Shown piece by piece: positions 1 through 8,598 of a DNA stretch of 23,886 nucleotides (within the stretch, counting starts at the first letter, position 1; the number at the start of each line of letters is the position of its first letter). The notes beneath the pieces were generated by a model, which was given only the letters and a program-made list of their open reading frames with translations, did no database searches and was not told the DNA's origin. The translations under genes and the position numbers were made by a program. Source of the stretch: Ichthyosporea sp. XGB-2017a (Eukaryota > Opisthokonta > Ichthyosporea); the NCBI GenBank assembly GCA_002811675.1, contig PDIM01000055.1, forward strand, positions 17,057-40,942, written 5' to 3'.

Positions 1-175
1 TTTCCATAGTTGTGTCGATTTTTGATTTTGAGTTGCTGAATTGGTTTGGTTTTGTCTCCCTATTTTGCTGTGAGGTGAGACTGTCAGAGTGTGAGTAACA
101 TAATAGCGATAAACAGAACTACAGTTAAGCCAAAACAGTGCTTTCTTTTTCTTTTTCATTAAAAAGATCACTAAT
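1..175 (+). promoter_or_regulatory. Presumed promoter and 5' UTR of the urocanase gene
   Basis: No gene is visible here. The strand is T/G-rich at about 15-58 and T-rich at 141-160 (CTTTCTTTTTCTTTTTC), like the T tracts before other genes in this window. The window edge cuts the region, so the full promoter is not seen. No TATA box or known factor site was recognised. Confidence 0.4.
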
Positions 176-2209
176 ATGCCTGTGGACGATATGGAAAACA
201 AGCTGACGAGCCTGGCTAAAGGATTGCCCCTGGATCCTCTTCCCGAAAAGACCGTATTTGCCAAAGGTACTGCCACCGCCCCAAGAAGGAATCCAAAGCT
301 GACCAAAGAGGTTACTCGCCTTGCCCTGAAGAACTCGCTGAGGTACATCCCGAAAGAATTGCATGCCAAGCTAGCACCGGAGTTCCTTGAAGAGCTCAAA
401 GAGCATGGGCATATCTACATGCGCCGCCTGCAAAACTGCGAAGGCCGCGGTTATGAAATGAAGGCACATCCGTATGAGAAGTACCCGGCGAAGTGCAAGC
501 AGGCAGCGGCAATCATGCATATGATTCAGAATAACCTCAATCCAGATGTGGCACAATTCCCCAATGAACTTGTGACTTATGGTGGTAATGGCAGTGTGTT
601 TTCCAACTGGGCACAGTACCATTTGACTATGAAGTACCTTTCTGAATTGACGGAGGAGCAGACTCTTATTCTGTATTCCGGACATCCCTTGGGTCTCTTT
701 CCGAGCCACCCAGACGCCCCGAGACTTGTTATCACAAACGGAATGGTTATCCCAAATTACAGTACCAAGGAGGACTATGAGCAAATGTATGCTACCTGTG
801 TAAGTCAGTACGGACAGATGACTGCAGGAAGTTTTTGCTATATTGGACCACAAGGTATTGTTCACGGAACTACGTTGACGTTGCTTAATGCCGGGCGAAA
901 ATACTTGGGAAATGCAGACCTTAGTGGCAAGGTGTTTGTAACTGCTGGACTTGGAGGTATGAGTGGGGCTCAACCCAAAGCAGGTGTTATTTGTGGATCT
1001 ATTTGCGTTTGCGCTGAAGTGAGTCCGGAAGCTTTGGAGAAGAGATACCGCCAAGGTTGGATCCAAGAAAAGGAAGTGGACATTATTTCCCTTATTGCTC
1101 GCATCAAGAAGGCTCGGGCAGACAAAATAACCGTGAGCATTGGATTTCTTGGTAATGTTGTGGATATTTGGGAGGCTTTGGCTAAAGAAGAAGAGCTTCT
1201 GGTAGAGCTTGGTTCTGATCAAACCTCGTGCCACAATCCATTCAATGGCGGCTATTATCCTGTTGGTTATACTTTTGATGAGGCAAACGAGATTATGAAG
1301 AACGACCCACCCCGCTTCAAAGAACTTGTTCAAGAATCCCTCCGAAGACACGTGAAAGCTATCAATAATCTCACATCCCGTGGAATGAAGTTCTGGGACT
1401 ACGGAAACTCCTTTTTGTTAGAAGCTGGGAGAGCCGGAGCAGAAATATTCAAGGACGAATCAAAGAGCTGCTTCCGATACCCCTCGTATGTGGAAGACAT
1501 TATGGGCGATATTTTTTCCCTTGGCTTTGGTCCCTTCCGCTGGGTTTGCACTTCTGGGAAACATGAAGACCTTCAATTAACTGATCAAATCGCTGCCGAA
1601 GTAATAACTTCGCAAATGAAAGACGCTCCACCTCGTGTGAAGTCACAACACGAAGACAACTATCTCTGGATTTCAGAGGTGGAAAAGCATAAGCTTGTGG
1701 TTGGGTCAGAGGCCCGTATTTTGTACTCCGATGAACAAGGGCGCATCGCTTTAGCAAACGCATTTAACAACGCTGTTGCAGAGGGTAGACTCGCAGGACC
1801 GGTCGTTTTGAGTCGAGATCATCATGACGTGTCTGGCACCGACAGCCCTTGGAGAGAAACATCACATATTCGCGATGGATCCATGTTCTGTGCTGATATG
1901 GCCATTCACAATGTAATCGGCGACTCTTTCCGTGGAGCTACGTGGGTGAGTATCCACAACGGCGGAGGCACTGGATGGGGAGAGGCCATCAATGGTGGAT
2001 TTGGCATGGTACTTGATGGAACTGATGACGCAGCTCGAAGAGCAGCGTCCATGTTGGAGTGGGATGTAAACAATGGTATTGCCAGAAGAGCTTGGGCTGG
2101 TGTTGATAACGCAAATTTCCAGATTAAGCGAGCCATGGAAGCCAATGATAAATTGAAGGTTACCATTCCTGAAAATGCAGATGACACTTTGCTTGACTCA
2201 CTTTGCTAA
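176..2209 (+). CDS. UROC1: Urocanate hydratase (urocanase), long eukaryotic type
   Basis: Urocanase converts urocanate to imidazolone propionate with tightly bound NAD+, the second step of histidine breakdown in the cytosol. The 677-residue product matches the long animal-type enzyme (about 676 residues) and is longer than the bacterial type (about 555). It is colinear over its whole length with vertebrate UROC1 as I remember it. Visible signatures are the glycine-rich NAD-site segment TAGLGGMSGAQ (residues 256-266), LGSDQTSCHNPFNGGYYP (345-362), GFGPFRW (450-456), LSRDHHDVSGTDSP, and HNGGG with INGGFG near the C-terminus. The first ATG at 176 gives the expected N-terminus, and a second Met at residue 6 is a possible alternative. 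There is no intron. Ser448 lies where bacterial urocanase has its catalytic cysteine. An AATAAA follows 70 nt after the stop. It converges on the PIN-like gene. Confidence 0.96.
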   Translation: MPVDDMENKLTSLAKGLPLDPLPEKTVFAKGTATAPRRNPKLTKEVTRLALKNSLRYIPKELHAKLAPEFLEELKEHGHIYMRRLQNCEGRGYEMKAHPYEKYPAKCKQAAAIMHMIQNNLNPDVAQFPNELVTYGGNGSVFSNWAQYHLTMKYLSELTEEQTLILYSGHPLGLFPSHPDAPRLVITNGMVIPNYSTKEDYEQMYATCVSQYGQMTAGSFCYIGPQGIVHGTTLTLLNAGRKYLGNADLSGKVFVTAGLGGMSGAQPKAGVICGSICVCAEVSPEALEKRYRQGWIQEKEVDIISLIARIKKARADKITVSIGFLGNVVDIWEALAKEEELLVELGSDQTSCHNPFNGGYYPVGYTFDEANEIMKNDPPRFKELVQESLRRHVKAINNLTSRGMKFWDYGNSFLLEAGRAGAEIFKDESKSCFRYPSYVEDIMGDIFSLGFGPFRWVCTSGKHEDLQLTDQIAAEVITSQMKDAPPRVKSQHEDNYLWISEVEKHKLVVGSEARILYSDEQGRIALANAFNNAVAEGRLAGPVVLSRDHHDVSGTDSPWRETSHIRDGSMFCADMAIHNVIGDSFRGATWVSIHNGGGTGWGEAINGGFGMVLDGTDDAARRAASMLEWDVNNGIARRAWAGVDNANFQIKRAMEANDKLKVTIPENADDTLLDSLC

Positions 2210-2250
2210 AGGAGCTGTTGAATTATATTTTTGATGGTCGACTGTTATGT

Positions 2251-2256
2251 TTTATT
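2251..2256 (-). terminator. Poly(A) signal of the PIN-like gene
   Basis: AATAAA on the minus strand (TTTATT on plus), about 85 nt past the stop at 2340. It lies beyond the plus-strand signal of the convergent urocanase gene, so the two transcripts probably overlap at their 3' ends. Confidence 0.45.
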
Positions 2257-2279
2257 TGTATAGCATTTTCGTCTTGTTC

Positions 2280-2285
2280 AATAAA
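2280..2285 (+). terminator. Poly(A) signal of the urocanase gene
   Basis: AATAAA on the plus strand 70 nt after the TAA stop, in an AT-rich stretch. Confidence 0.55.
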
Positions 2286-2339
2286 TAGTTGTTAAATACA
2301 TGCAGTACTTAGGGAGATATATTTCATGTACAGTAGGTC

Positions 2340-3878
2340 TTACGTATCAATGATAGTAAGAAAAACAGAAACCCATACAACCAACGTCAGAAAGGAGCAC
2401 AGGTATTGGTAGAAAAGAATGATACTACTTTCATGCTGGGATCGCCCAATCAGTTGACACATCAAACTCAGGGAAATAGCCGAAGGAACAGCTCCTTCTA
2501 ACAGCAAGACAAACAAGAAGATGTCATTTCCTTCAGGAAGTAAACCGCCGTGCCTTAATGCCAAAACAATAGGAGTGCATATGATAGGAGTGACTATCAG
2601 TCTCCCTATACAAAGCGAAACAACAGATTTTAAATTGACATTTTGCCCCAGTGTACCTCTTGAAAGCTCAGACCCCAGGAATATCACGGAAAAGGGAATG
2701 GCAGCCCCTCCAAGAAAACAACAAATATCTGCTATAATATACAAGGGTGCACTTTGCTTATCTTCCCCGTTTTCAGCAAACATAAGATTTTTTAAAGGAG
2801 TAATTAATCCAAAAATAGCACCTAATAAAGAGGCAAAGAATGGAGGGTTGAAAATGCGAGACAACACTATTCTTGTATTTTTGGACACGCTACACAATCT
2901 CTTAACTTTCACAAACAGGCTAGCAGAAATCGAAGTAGTATTATTAGCACTGCCATTTACTCTCCCCGAGACCTGCCCTAAAGAAATAATGTCCTTCGCA
3001 GAACGGTTAGCTTCATCTTCTCTTGGCTCATCCACTTCCTCTACCATATGAATATCAGGGGCACTTTTCGTAACGCAGCTTCTCATCTGAAAGCTTGAGG
3101 ATGAAGGGTTAGCTGTCAAGGCAGAAGAGGAAGAAGCAGGTATCACAGATGTATCATCTCGGAATGTTGTTGATGAGCTTCCGCCTCGGTTGTCAAATGT
3201 CACTTCTAACTCCTCAGCATCGGAATTGCGTTCTGTTCGACTAACTGGGGAGACCCCTACAGCATCATCTTTTTTCAAGTAATAAAACACTACTGTCCAC
3301 ATATAGGCGCTCGAGACACTTAAAAAAAGAACAAAATTAGCACCAAGCAGATATCGCAGATACACGCTTACAAATGGGAATAGACCAATTCAAATCCACA
3401 TAAACTTGCGCTCCCAAACTTACATTGAATAAATAGAAATATACGCAATTCCATCGTCCTCGCAGGTCTCAATCTCGGACAAGGTTCCAGAGCCATTGCA
3501 CACGGATGATATAATTACAATAGGAAGGGAGACAACATTCCCCAGGGTGCTTGCAGCGATGAAGGGTCTTTCGTAATTCCTAGGCGGCTTTACAAACTTG
3601 TTAATGATCATTCCTATTCCCAGCCCAACACCATGGTGGCATATGGCCATGACAGGGAGCGGCCACCAATGAAGCAGTTTTGACGCAGACATGGCTTTGG
3701 CCACATTAACAAATAGAAGAGAGGGTACAAGAACGAGGTATATGATTTTGCTCACCTCCGACTTTGTAATTGCACTGATGAGGTGTTTACGCGCCAAAAA
3801 AGCACCAATCATGCCCACCGAAAAGCCCTTGAAGACGGCCTGGAAAGAGTACCAGATGACAATGGCACTGAAGCTCAT
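2340..3878 (-). CDS. PIN/PILS-like membrane transport protein (auxin efflux carrier family)
   Basis: The CDS is complement(join(2340..3366,3424..3878)), 493 residues. Splicing restores the family's layout: about five hydrophobic helices, a long Ser-rich hydrophilic loop (roughly residues 185-310), then five more helices. The joined region runs GIAYISIYS-I-VYLRYLLGANF, matching the GxAY segment and helix 5 of PILS-type carriers. C-terminal marks are GGAAIPFSVIFLGSEL, RLIVTPIICTP and LLLEGAVPSAISLSLM. The start is Met at 3878 (MSFSAIVIWYSF), since family members begin just before helix 1. The frame stays open for 66 codons upstream but that part looks unlike protein. Relatives in fungi and protists are ER or plasma-membrane carriers of unknown substrate, so auxin transport should not be assumed. 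It diverges from the RasGAP gene. Confidence 0.85.
3367..3423 (-). other. 57-nt GT-AG intron in the PIN-like gene
   Basis: The donor is GTAAGT (3423-3418) and the acceptor TAAG ends at 3367, phase 2. Without splicing, a TAA directly follows the donor and cuts the protein in half. With splicing, the frame continues through a hydrophobic helix. It is the shortest well-supported intron here. Confidence 0.85.
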
Positions 3879-4547
3879 GATTTCCTTGAATTCTCTACAT
3901 CCACAGCGCAGAAAGACGGCCGTGCATTGAAGCAAATCAACAACTTGGTATCGAATCCAGCCTCTGCATGCAACCAACAAGTTTGCAAACGCACTACAAA
4001 GTTCAACCAGCTGACCACGAACACGCGAATGGCTCCCTGACGTGAACCGAGAATGCGGTATTACATAAACCACCACTTAATTACATAACATCAAAGCATC
4101 TCAAAATTGACACTGGAATTCAACCCTCCATTCATTGGGTGTGGGGGGGGGCAAGGGAAGAGTCCAAGAGGCACTGTGAACCATTACCATACACCTAGAA
4201 GCCTCAACAAAGGGACCTTTCAGCTGTGATGACATAATGTTTTCTAAATATAAACCTTTAAAAATATGTGTGAACCAAATTAGAAATTCCTCCTACTCCT
4301 TTTAATTTCCCCCCCTTTTTCTTTTGCCTTTTCGTGTTGTTGTTGTTGTTGTTGTTGTTGTTGCTTAAATGAAAGGAAAATGTTGGCACAATTAAGGTCT
4401 CTAATTTTATTGTGTACATTATGAAATATTTGCACTGAATCTGAGAGATCCATTAACTTGAAAGGTAAATAGATCGCGCTTAGAAAAGGAAATAAGGTGG
4501 GTGCATACATTTGAATCGATTCTTTTTATTATTATTCAGTGATAACC
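3879..4547. promoter_or_regulatory. Divergent intergenic region between the PIN-like and RasGAP genes
   Basis: About 670 bp without a convincing gene. It holds a run of nine G (4143-4151), an AT-rich stretch (4238-4270), a C/T-rich tract on the RasGAP sense strand (4309-4335) and a (GTT)9 microsatellite (4336-4362). A candidate 5'-UTR intron runs from AAG/GTAAAT (4465) to a pyrimidine-rich TTATTATTATTCAG acceptor (4539), just before the RasGAP ATG at 4548. An in-frame TGA at 4422-4424, with no ATG between it and the donor, means the upstream exon would be non-coding. Confidence 0.5.
4336..4362 (+). repeat. (GTT)9 trinucleotide microsatellite
   Basis: Nine uninterrupted GTT units in the non-coding region upstream of the RasGAP gene. 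Read on the minus strand it would give poly-Gln inside a short open frame with no other coding character, so it is treated as non-coding. Confidence 0.9.
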
Positions 4548-7500
4548 ATGTTGGGTAGAGAAGAAGATGCCCCTGAGCTTTCTGGAACCGTGAACAAAGG
4601 CCAGAGCAAATATCTGCGCTATGATCACCGGGCCTGGGTGCAGGTGGTAGAGGCTAAAGGGATTCCTGTTGTGCATAATAACATATCCGTCAGTGTGTGC
4701 CCTGCTATGGGTAAGGGAAAGGATGGGATAACGTCCGTGGATAATCTAACCAGGCATAGCAAAGTGATGAAATGTCCTTCTCCTTCATGGAATGGAAACT
4801 TTGAGTTTATCAATATGGACGAGAGCATTGACAACTTGAGGATATCGCTGAACAGCCACAAGGCCAAGTCTATTGTGCCCTTTGGGGAATGTATTATTAA
4901 CCTTATGGATATACGAAGCCAGCAAGAGTCACAAGAGCAGCAAAATATGCCATTCAAGCACACATTGGATCAATGGTTCAATGTGTATGAGCCATTGCTT
5001 GTGCAAAAGGAACAGATGCCTGTTCTTTTCCTCCACTTGGAGTACAATACAAATTCAAAATGCCTTTTGAATCCCACCGATTCGCTCATCATATGTGAGA
5101 TTTCAGGTCACAAGCTGCGCTCGCGTCTGACTGGTGGATCTGCCAATATATATTTTGTGTTCAACGTAATACCACAGACTATTGCTTCTCCCCCAATGGA
5201 CGGGGACATGAGGAGATGCGAGGGGACTAAAATTACTGATATTCAATTCGGAACTAGCGAGCCGCATATAAATCTGTCAGGGAACCCCATGCAGTTTTCC
5301 ATCAGCAAAGACGATTGCTCGGGTAAAAGACTGCAGAAATATCTCCATGTGTCTGTTTGGAACTATGACAAGCATTCCTTTGATGATCTAATGGGTGAGG
5401 TCATTGTCCCTCTAACGAAACTCCAATCTGGTCAACGATTGCAGGAATGGTTTGAAGTTAAGCCCCCAACTTTCAAGTCACAGGAAGCAGTAGCAAAGAT
5501 ACGCAAATCGTACGAGAACATTTCTGGAAATGCTATAAAGACTCAACATGGTACAGGGGTGAGTCCCATTGTAGCTCATGGCGAAGAAGCGAGTGGTAAT
5601 GAAGCTTTGAGCAACCAAGATATCTTTACGAAACATAACTTGAAATCACATATATTTTTTAACGTACCGAAGTGCGATATATGCGACCAATCATTTAAAT
5701 ATGTCGGGGATTCACAAGGCTCACTGCTATCCAATGGAAGCGAAGGATCTTTAGTGCGAGGGGACTTGGATACCTTGCCTGTGAGTGAAGAGCCAGAAGA
5801 GCCATTGGCTTCAGGAGAATTAGTTTCGCGAATCAAAAAGCATGCAGGATTGAAATGCAAGCAATGCGGGATGAATTGCCACACAGAATGTGCTGACTAT
5901 GCACCCAATTACTGCCCGACAAAGCCTTTCGTAAAAGCAGTTGCTTTTCAGAAGAAGGGGCGTCGAGAGTCTTCCGCGAATCCGAATAACTCTGACAAAT
6001 CAGCTGGGACAGGCTCTACTTCTACTTCATCATCATCTAGCCCATCGTCAGGAGCCTCAAAGACTAAATGCTGCTTGCCTCTTTCTCCGGAGCACCGGTA
6101 TGTTTATGATGTTAAAGACTCCCTGTGTGAATCAAGCTCATCTTGTTCCGAGTATCCGAGCAGATCAAACATGTACTTCACAGGTCGCATCCGATGTGTT
6201 GTATCTTATGTAAAGGAAATCCTACTCCCTCTCGGCAGTTACATGCCTATGTACGATCTTATCTTCAAAAGTGATTTGTACATTTTAAAAACCCTACAGA
6301 AATGCCAGAAAAATGCGAGAGCCAATGATGAATTAGCCAACACTCTTGTGAAAGTCTTTGCAAACACCAGCCCCCAAGACGTTATGGTATTTATTGAATC
6401 TTCATTGAAGGTTGAGCTTGACTCTACGGCTGATAAAAATACACTCTTCCGGAGTAATTCACTTGTAACCAAGTCAATTGATGTGTATCTGAAATATATT
6501 GGAAATTCGTACCTGAAATCTACTTTGGAAGGCTTTTTGCAGAAGCTGTACAAGGATGCGGTAAACTGCGAAATTGATGTTTCACGAATTAGATCTTCTG
6601 CATCTTCAAAGAAAAAACTGTCTGAGAAAGAAGTTGACGATATTCTCGCAAGACACACGAAATCGCTGCAGTATTATGCTCAAATACTGGTTGTTGACAT
6701 ATTTTATTCGATCAGTAAATGTCCTTGGGAGTTCCACAAAGTATTCTACATCGTGGGGAAAGCTGTTGAAATGTTTTATGTGAAAAAATCCCTCGAGGAA
6801 GGATTTCACTTGGAGGATATTAAGTCAATTAAATACACAGCCATTAGCGCATTTCTCTTTCTTCGATTCTTTTGTCCCGCTATTTTAAACCCTGGTCTTT
6901 TTGGATTGCAGTATATCCCTCCGGATGACAGGCGACCTTCGAGGAAAAGCAGCTCTAGCCTTGGTATCAGCGGCAAAAAGGGAAACAAGAGCTCTGATAG
7001 AGAGCAAATATTTTCTCGATCCTTGACATTAATAGCCAAAACAGTTCAAAATCTTGCTAATCTGGTTAACTTTGGGGAGAAAGAAAGCTATATGATGTGC
7101 ATGAATGATTTTATAGAGCAAAACAAAGAATCTATGGAAAATTTTTTAGATAACATATGTGGAACAGATCGGAGAATATCACTCGCCAACATTTGTGAGG
7201 AAGGCGGCAGTCTACCATCCCTTATCGATTCTTCCGACACTGCGAACGGATTTACGCATTCGCCCGAGTCATTTAGTGGTGGCTCGGGTAACCTCAGCAC
7301 AGGCTCGGGAAGCTCCAGCAGACTATTTGTGAAGCAAAACAGTGAGTCATCCTACAAAGAATCAGATGAAGATGATGATAAAGCTCGTGCAAACGTGCCC
7401 GCCTGTCAATCGGACACTGAACCCTTCAAAACGAAACCTACAGAGCTGGAGATAGAACTAGGAACATTGTTTCGCTTTTTTGTGCAATATCGTATGGAAA

Positions 7501-8471
7501 TGAGGGACATTCACAGAGAAAATACCTCTTGCTCTCAAGGGGCCAATGGAAACTGTTCATCGTCTACTAGTGCTATGAGTCGCGAGTCAGAGACATCGAC
7601 CTTCGAAGAATTTTTTTACATCATAGGGCATATTGAGAGGTGTGAAGCCCTTGTGAAAAGTAATTCAGATGCTAACTCCTGGTTGGGTTCAGCAAAGGAA
7701 AATCAGTCACAGCGAAAAGTTCCTCAGGCAGACGGGTTTCCGAAAGACACTAATGTTCATGGAAGAGACGACGATTCCAAGAAAGACAAGAAGCAAAAAA
7801 AAGTAAAGCGGCTGAAGAAGCACTTGGCGAAATGGTCTTCTAGTCCGACGATCCTTACTTCAGATTTACTGAAAGAGCTAACGGCTGAGGTACTGAGGTC
7901 ATCTCACGATTTGTGTTCGAAGCTTGGGGGTGGGGAGAGGTCTCGGCACTCCTCACATGCTGAAGAGCAAATGGAATGGGGAACAAGACGGAAAAAGGAA
8001 ATAGCGAGTGCGTTTTATTCTCTCAAAGGCGTCATAGAGAAGCAGCTAGCTTTGGTTTATGTTTTGGCAAAACACGTCGGAATTAACATGAAACATTTCA
8101 AAGAAGAGTTCATATCAGATGGAATCGAACGCTCGCATGTCCATGACGGGGAAATGCATGAAAAGCGGAAAGGGGTAATTACTATTATCTCATACAGCAA
8201 AGATTTGCAACAAAAGATGAACGATTTGTTGAGATGGTTTAATTCAAAATGCATGTCAAACAAAATAACTGAAAACGAAGCTGAAGTTTTATTAAACAAA
8301 CGGCTTGTGACGAATGGGTATCCGCAGCAAAACGAAATGAATGATTGCCCCGACTTGGTGGGTACCTCCCCGATCGAGGTACGCATACAGCAGGCCAAAG
8401 ACATTGCGAAAGTGTCTACATACCTCTACGCAACCGTGTACAAAACGTTTAACGAAACAAACGATAGATAG
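4548..8471 (+). CDS. Ras GTPase-activating protein with two C2 domains and a split C1 domain
   Basis: The 1307-residue product should accelerate GTP hydrolysis by Ras-family GTPases at membranes. The order is C2-like domain 1 (about 25-165), C2 domain 2 (about 178-300), a C1 zinc finger (363-456), a Ser-rich linker, a RasGAP domain (about 547-869), then a long charged and helical C-terminus. The arginine finger is Arg635 in LFRSNSLVTK, and FLRFFCPAILNP (771-782) is the diagnostic RasGAP motif, so catalysis looks intact. C2-1 lacks the acidic Ca2+ loops, while C2-2 keeps YDKHSFDDLMGE, so only C2-2 may bind Ca2+. The C1 cysteines and histidines are all present but separated by a 44-residue insert. 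A Ser/Lys-rich insert (about 791-818) also interrupts the RasGAP domain. No PH domain was seen. The ATG at 4548 follows a probable 5'-UTR intron acceptor. The coding part is intronless. Confidence 0.92.
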   Translation: MLGREEDAPELSGTVNKGQSKYLRYDHRAWVQVVEAKGIPVVHNNISVSVCPAMGKGKDGITSVDNLTRHSKVMKCPSPSWNGNFEFINMDESIDNLRISLNSHKAKSIVPFGECIINLMDIRSQQESQEQQNMPFKHTLDQWFNVYEPLLVQKEQMPVLFLHLEYNTNSKCLLNPTDSLIICEISGHKLRSRLTGGSANIYFVFNVIPQTIASPPMDGDMRRCEGTKITDIQFGTSEPHINLSGNPMQFSISKDDCSGKRLQKYLHVSVWNYDKHSFDDLMGEVIVPLTKLQSGQRLQEWFEVKPPTFKSQEAVAKIRKSYENISGNAIKTQHGTGVSPIVAHGEEASGNEALSNQDIFTKHNLKSHIFFNVPKCDICDQSFKYVGDSQGSLLSNGSEGSLVRGDLDTLPVSEEPEEPLASGELVSRIKKHAGLKCKQCGMNCHTECADYAPNYCPTKPFVKAVAFQKKGRRESSANPNNSDKSAGTGSTSTSSSSSPSSGASKTKCCLPLSPEHRYVYDVKDSLCESSSSCSEYPSRSNMYFTGRIRCVVSYVKEILLPLGSYMPMYDLIFKSDLYILKTLQKCQKNARANDELANTLVKVFANTSPQDVMVFIESSLKVELDSTADKNTLFRSNSLVTKSIDVYLKYIGNSYLKSTLEGFLQKLYKDAVNCEIDVSRIRSSASSKKKLSEKEVDDILARHTKSLQYYAQILVVDIFYSISKCPWEFHKVFYIVGKAVEMFYVKKSLEEGFHLEDIKSIKYTAISAFLFLRFFCPAILNPGLFGLQYIPPDDRRPSRKSSSSLGISGKKGNKSSDREQIFSRSLTLIAKTVQNLANLVNFGEKESYMMCMNDFIEQNKESMENFLDNICGTDRRISLANICEEGGSLPSLIDSSDTANGFTHSPESFSGGSGNLSTGSGSSSRLFVKQNSESSYKESDEDDDKARANVPACQSDTEPFKTKPTELEIELGTLFRFFVQYRMEMRDIHRENTSCSQGANGNCSSSTSAMSRESETSTFEEFFYIIGHIERCEALVKSNSDANSWLGSAKENQSQRKVPQADGFPKDTNVHGRDDDSKKDKKQKKVKRLKKHLAKWSSSPTILTSDLLKELTAEVLRSSHDLCSKLGGGERSRHSSHAEEQMEWGTRRKKEIASAFYSLKGVIEKQLALVYVLAKHVGINMKHFKEEFISDGIERSHVHDGEMHEKRKGVITIISYSKDLQQKMNDLLRWFNSKCMSNKITENEAEVLLNKRLVTNGYPQQNEMNDCPDLVGTSPIEVRIQQAKDIAKVSTYLYATVYKTFNETNDR

Positions 8472-8545
8472 GCACATATAAATTATCCCTTTGTCAATGA
8501 AGAATCATTCGAGTACAGCATTATTTACTACCACATAAATCAAAT

Positions 8546-8551
8546 AATAAA
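8546..8551 (+). terminator. Poly(A) signal of the RasGAP gene
   Basis: AATAAA 75 nt after the TAG stop. It lies about 50 bp from the stop of the convergent mucin-like gene, so the 3' ends probably overlap. Confidence 0.5.
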
Positions 8552-8598
8552 CGTGATAAAAAAGAGCACAGTCAAGGTTCTCAAAGCAAAATGCTTCT

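Noticed and set aside
371-1351. 326-codon open frame on the minus strand opposite urocanase
   Set aside because: It is an antisense shadow. The plus strand encodes a full, highly conserved urocanase across the same bases, and the minus product resembles nothing.
3879-4076. 66 extra codons upstream of the PIN-like start
   Set aside because: The frame is open from an ATG, but the sequence lacks protein-like composition, and family members start just before the first helix at 3878. Kept as an alternative start only.
5703-5840. Insert of the C1 domain as an unspliced intron
   Set aside because: It is a multiple of three without stops, but the donor (GTCGGG) is weak and the acceptor lacks a pyrimidine tract, so a real insertion is more likely. 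Listed as a finding for checking.
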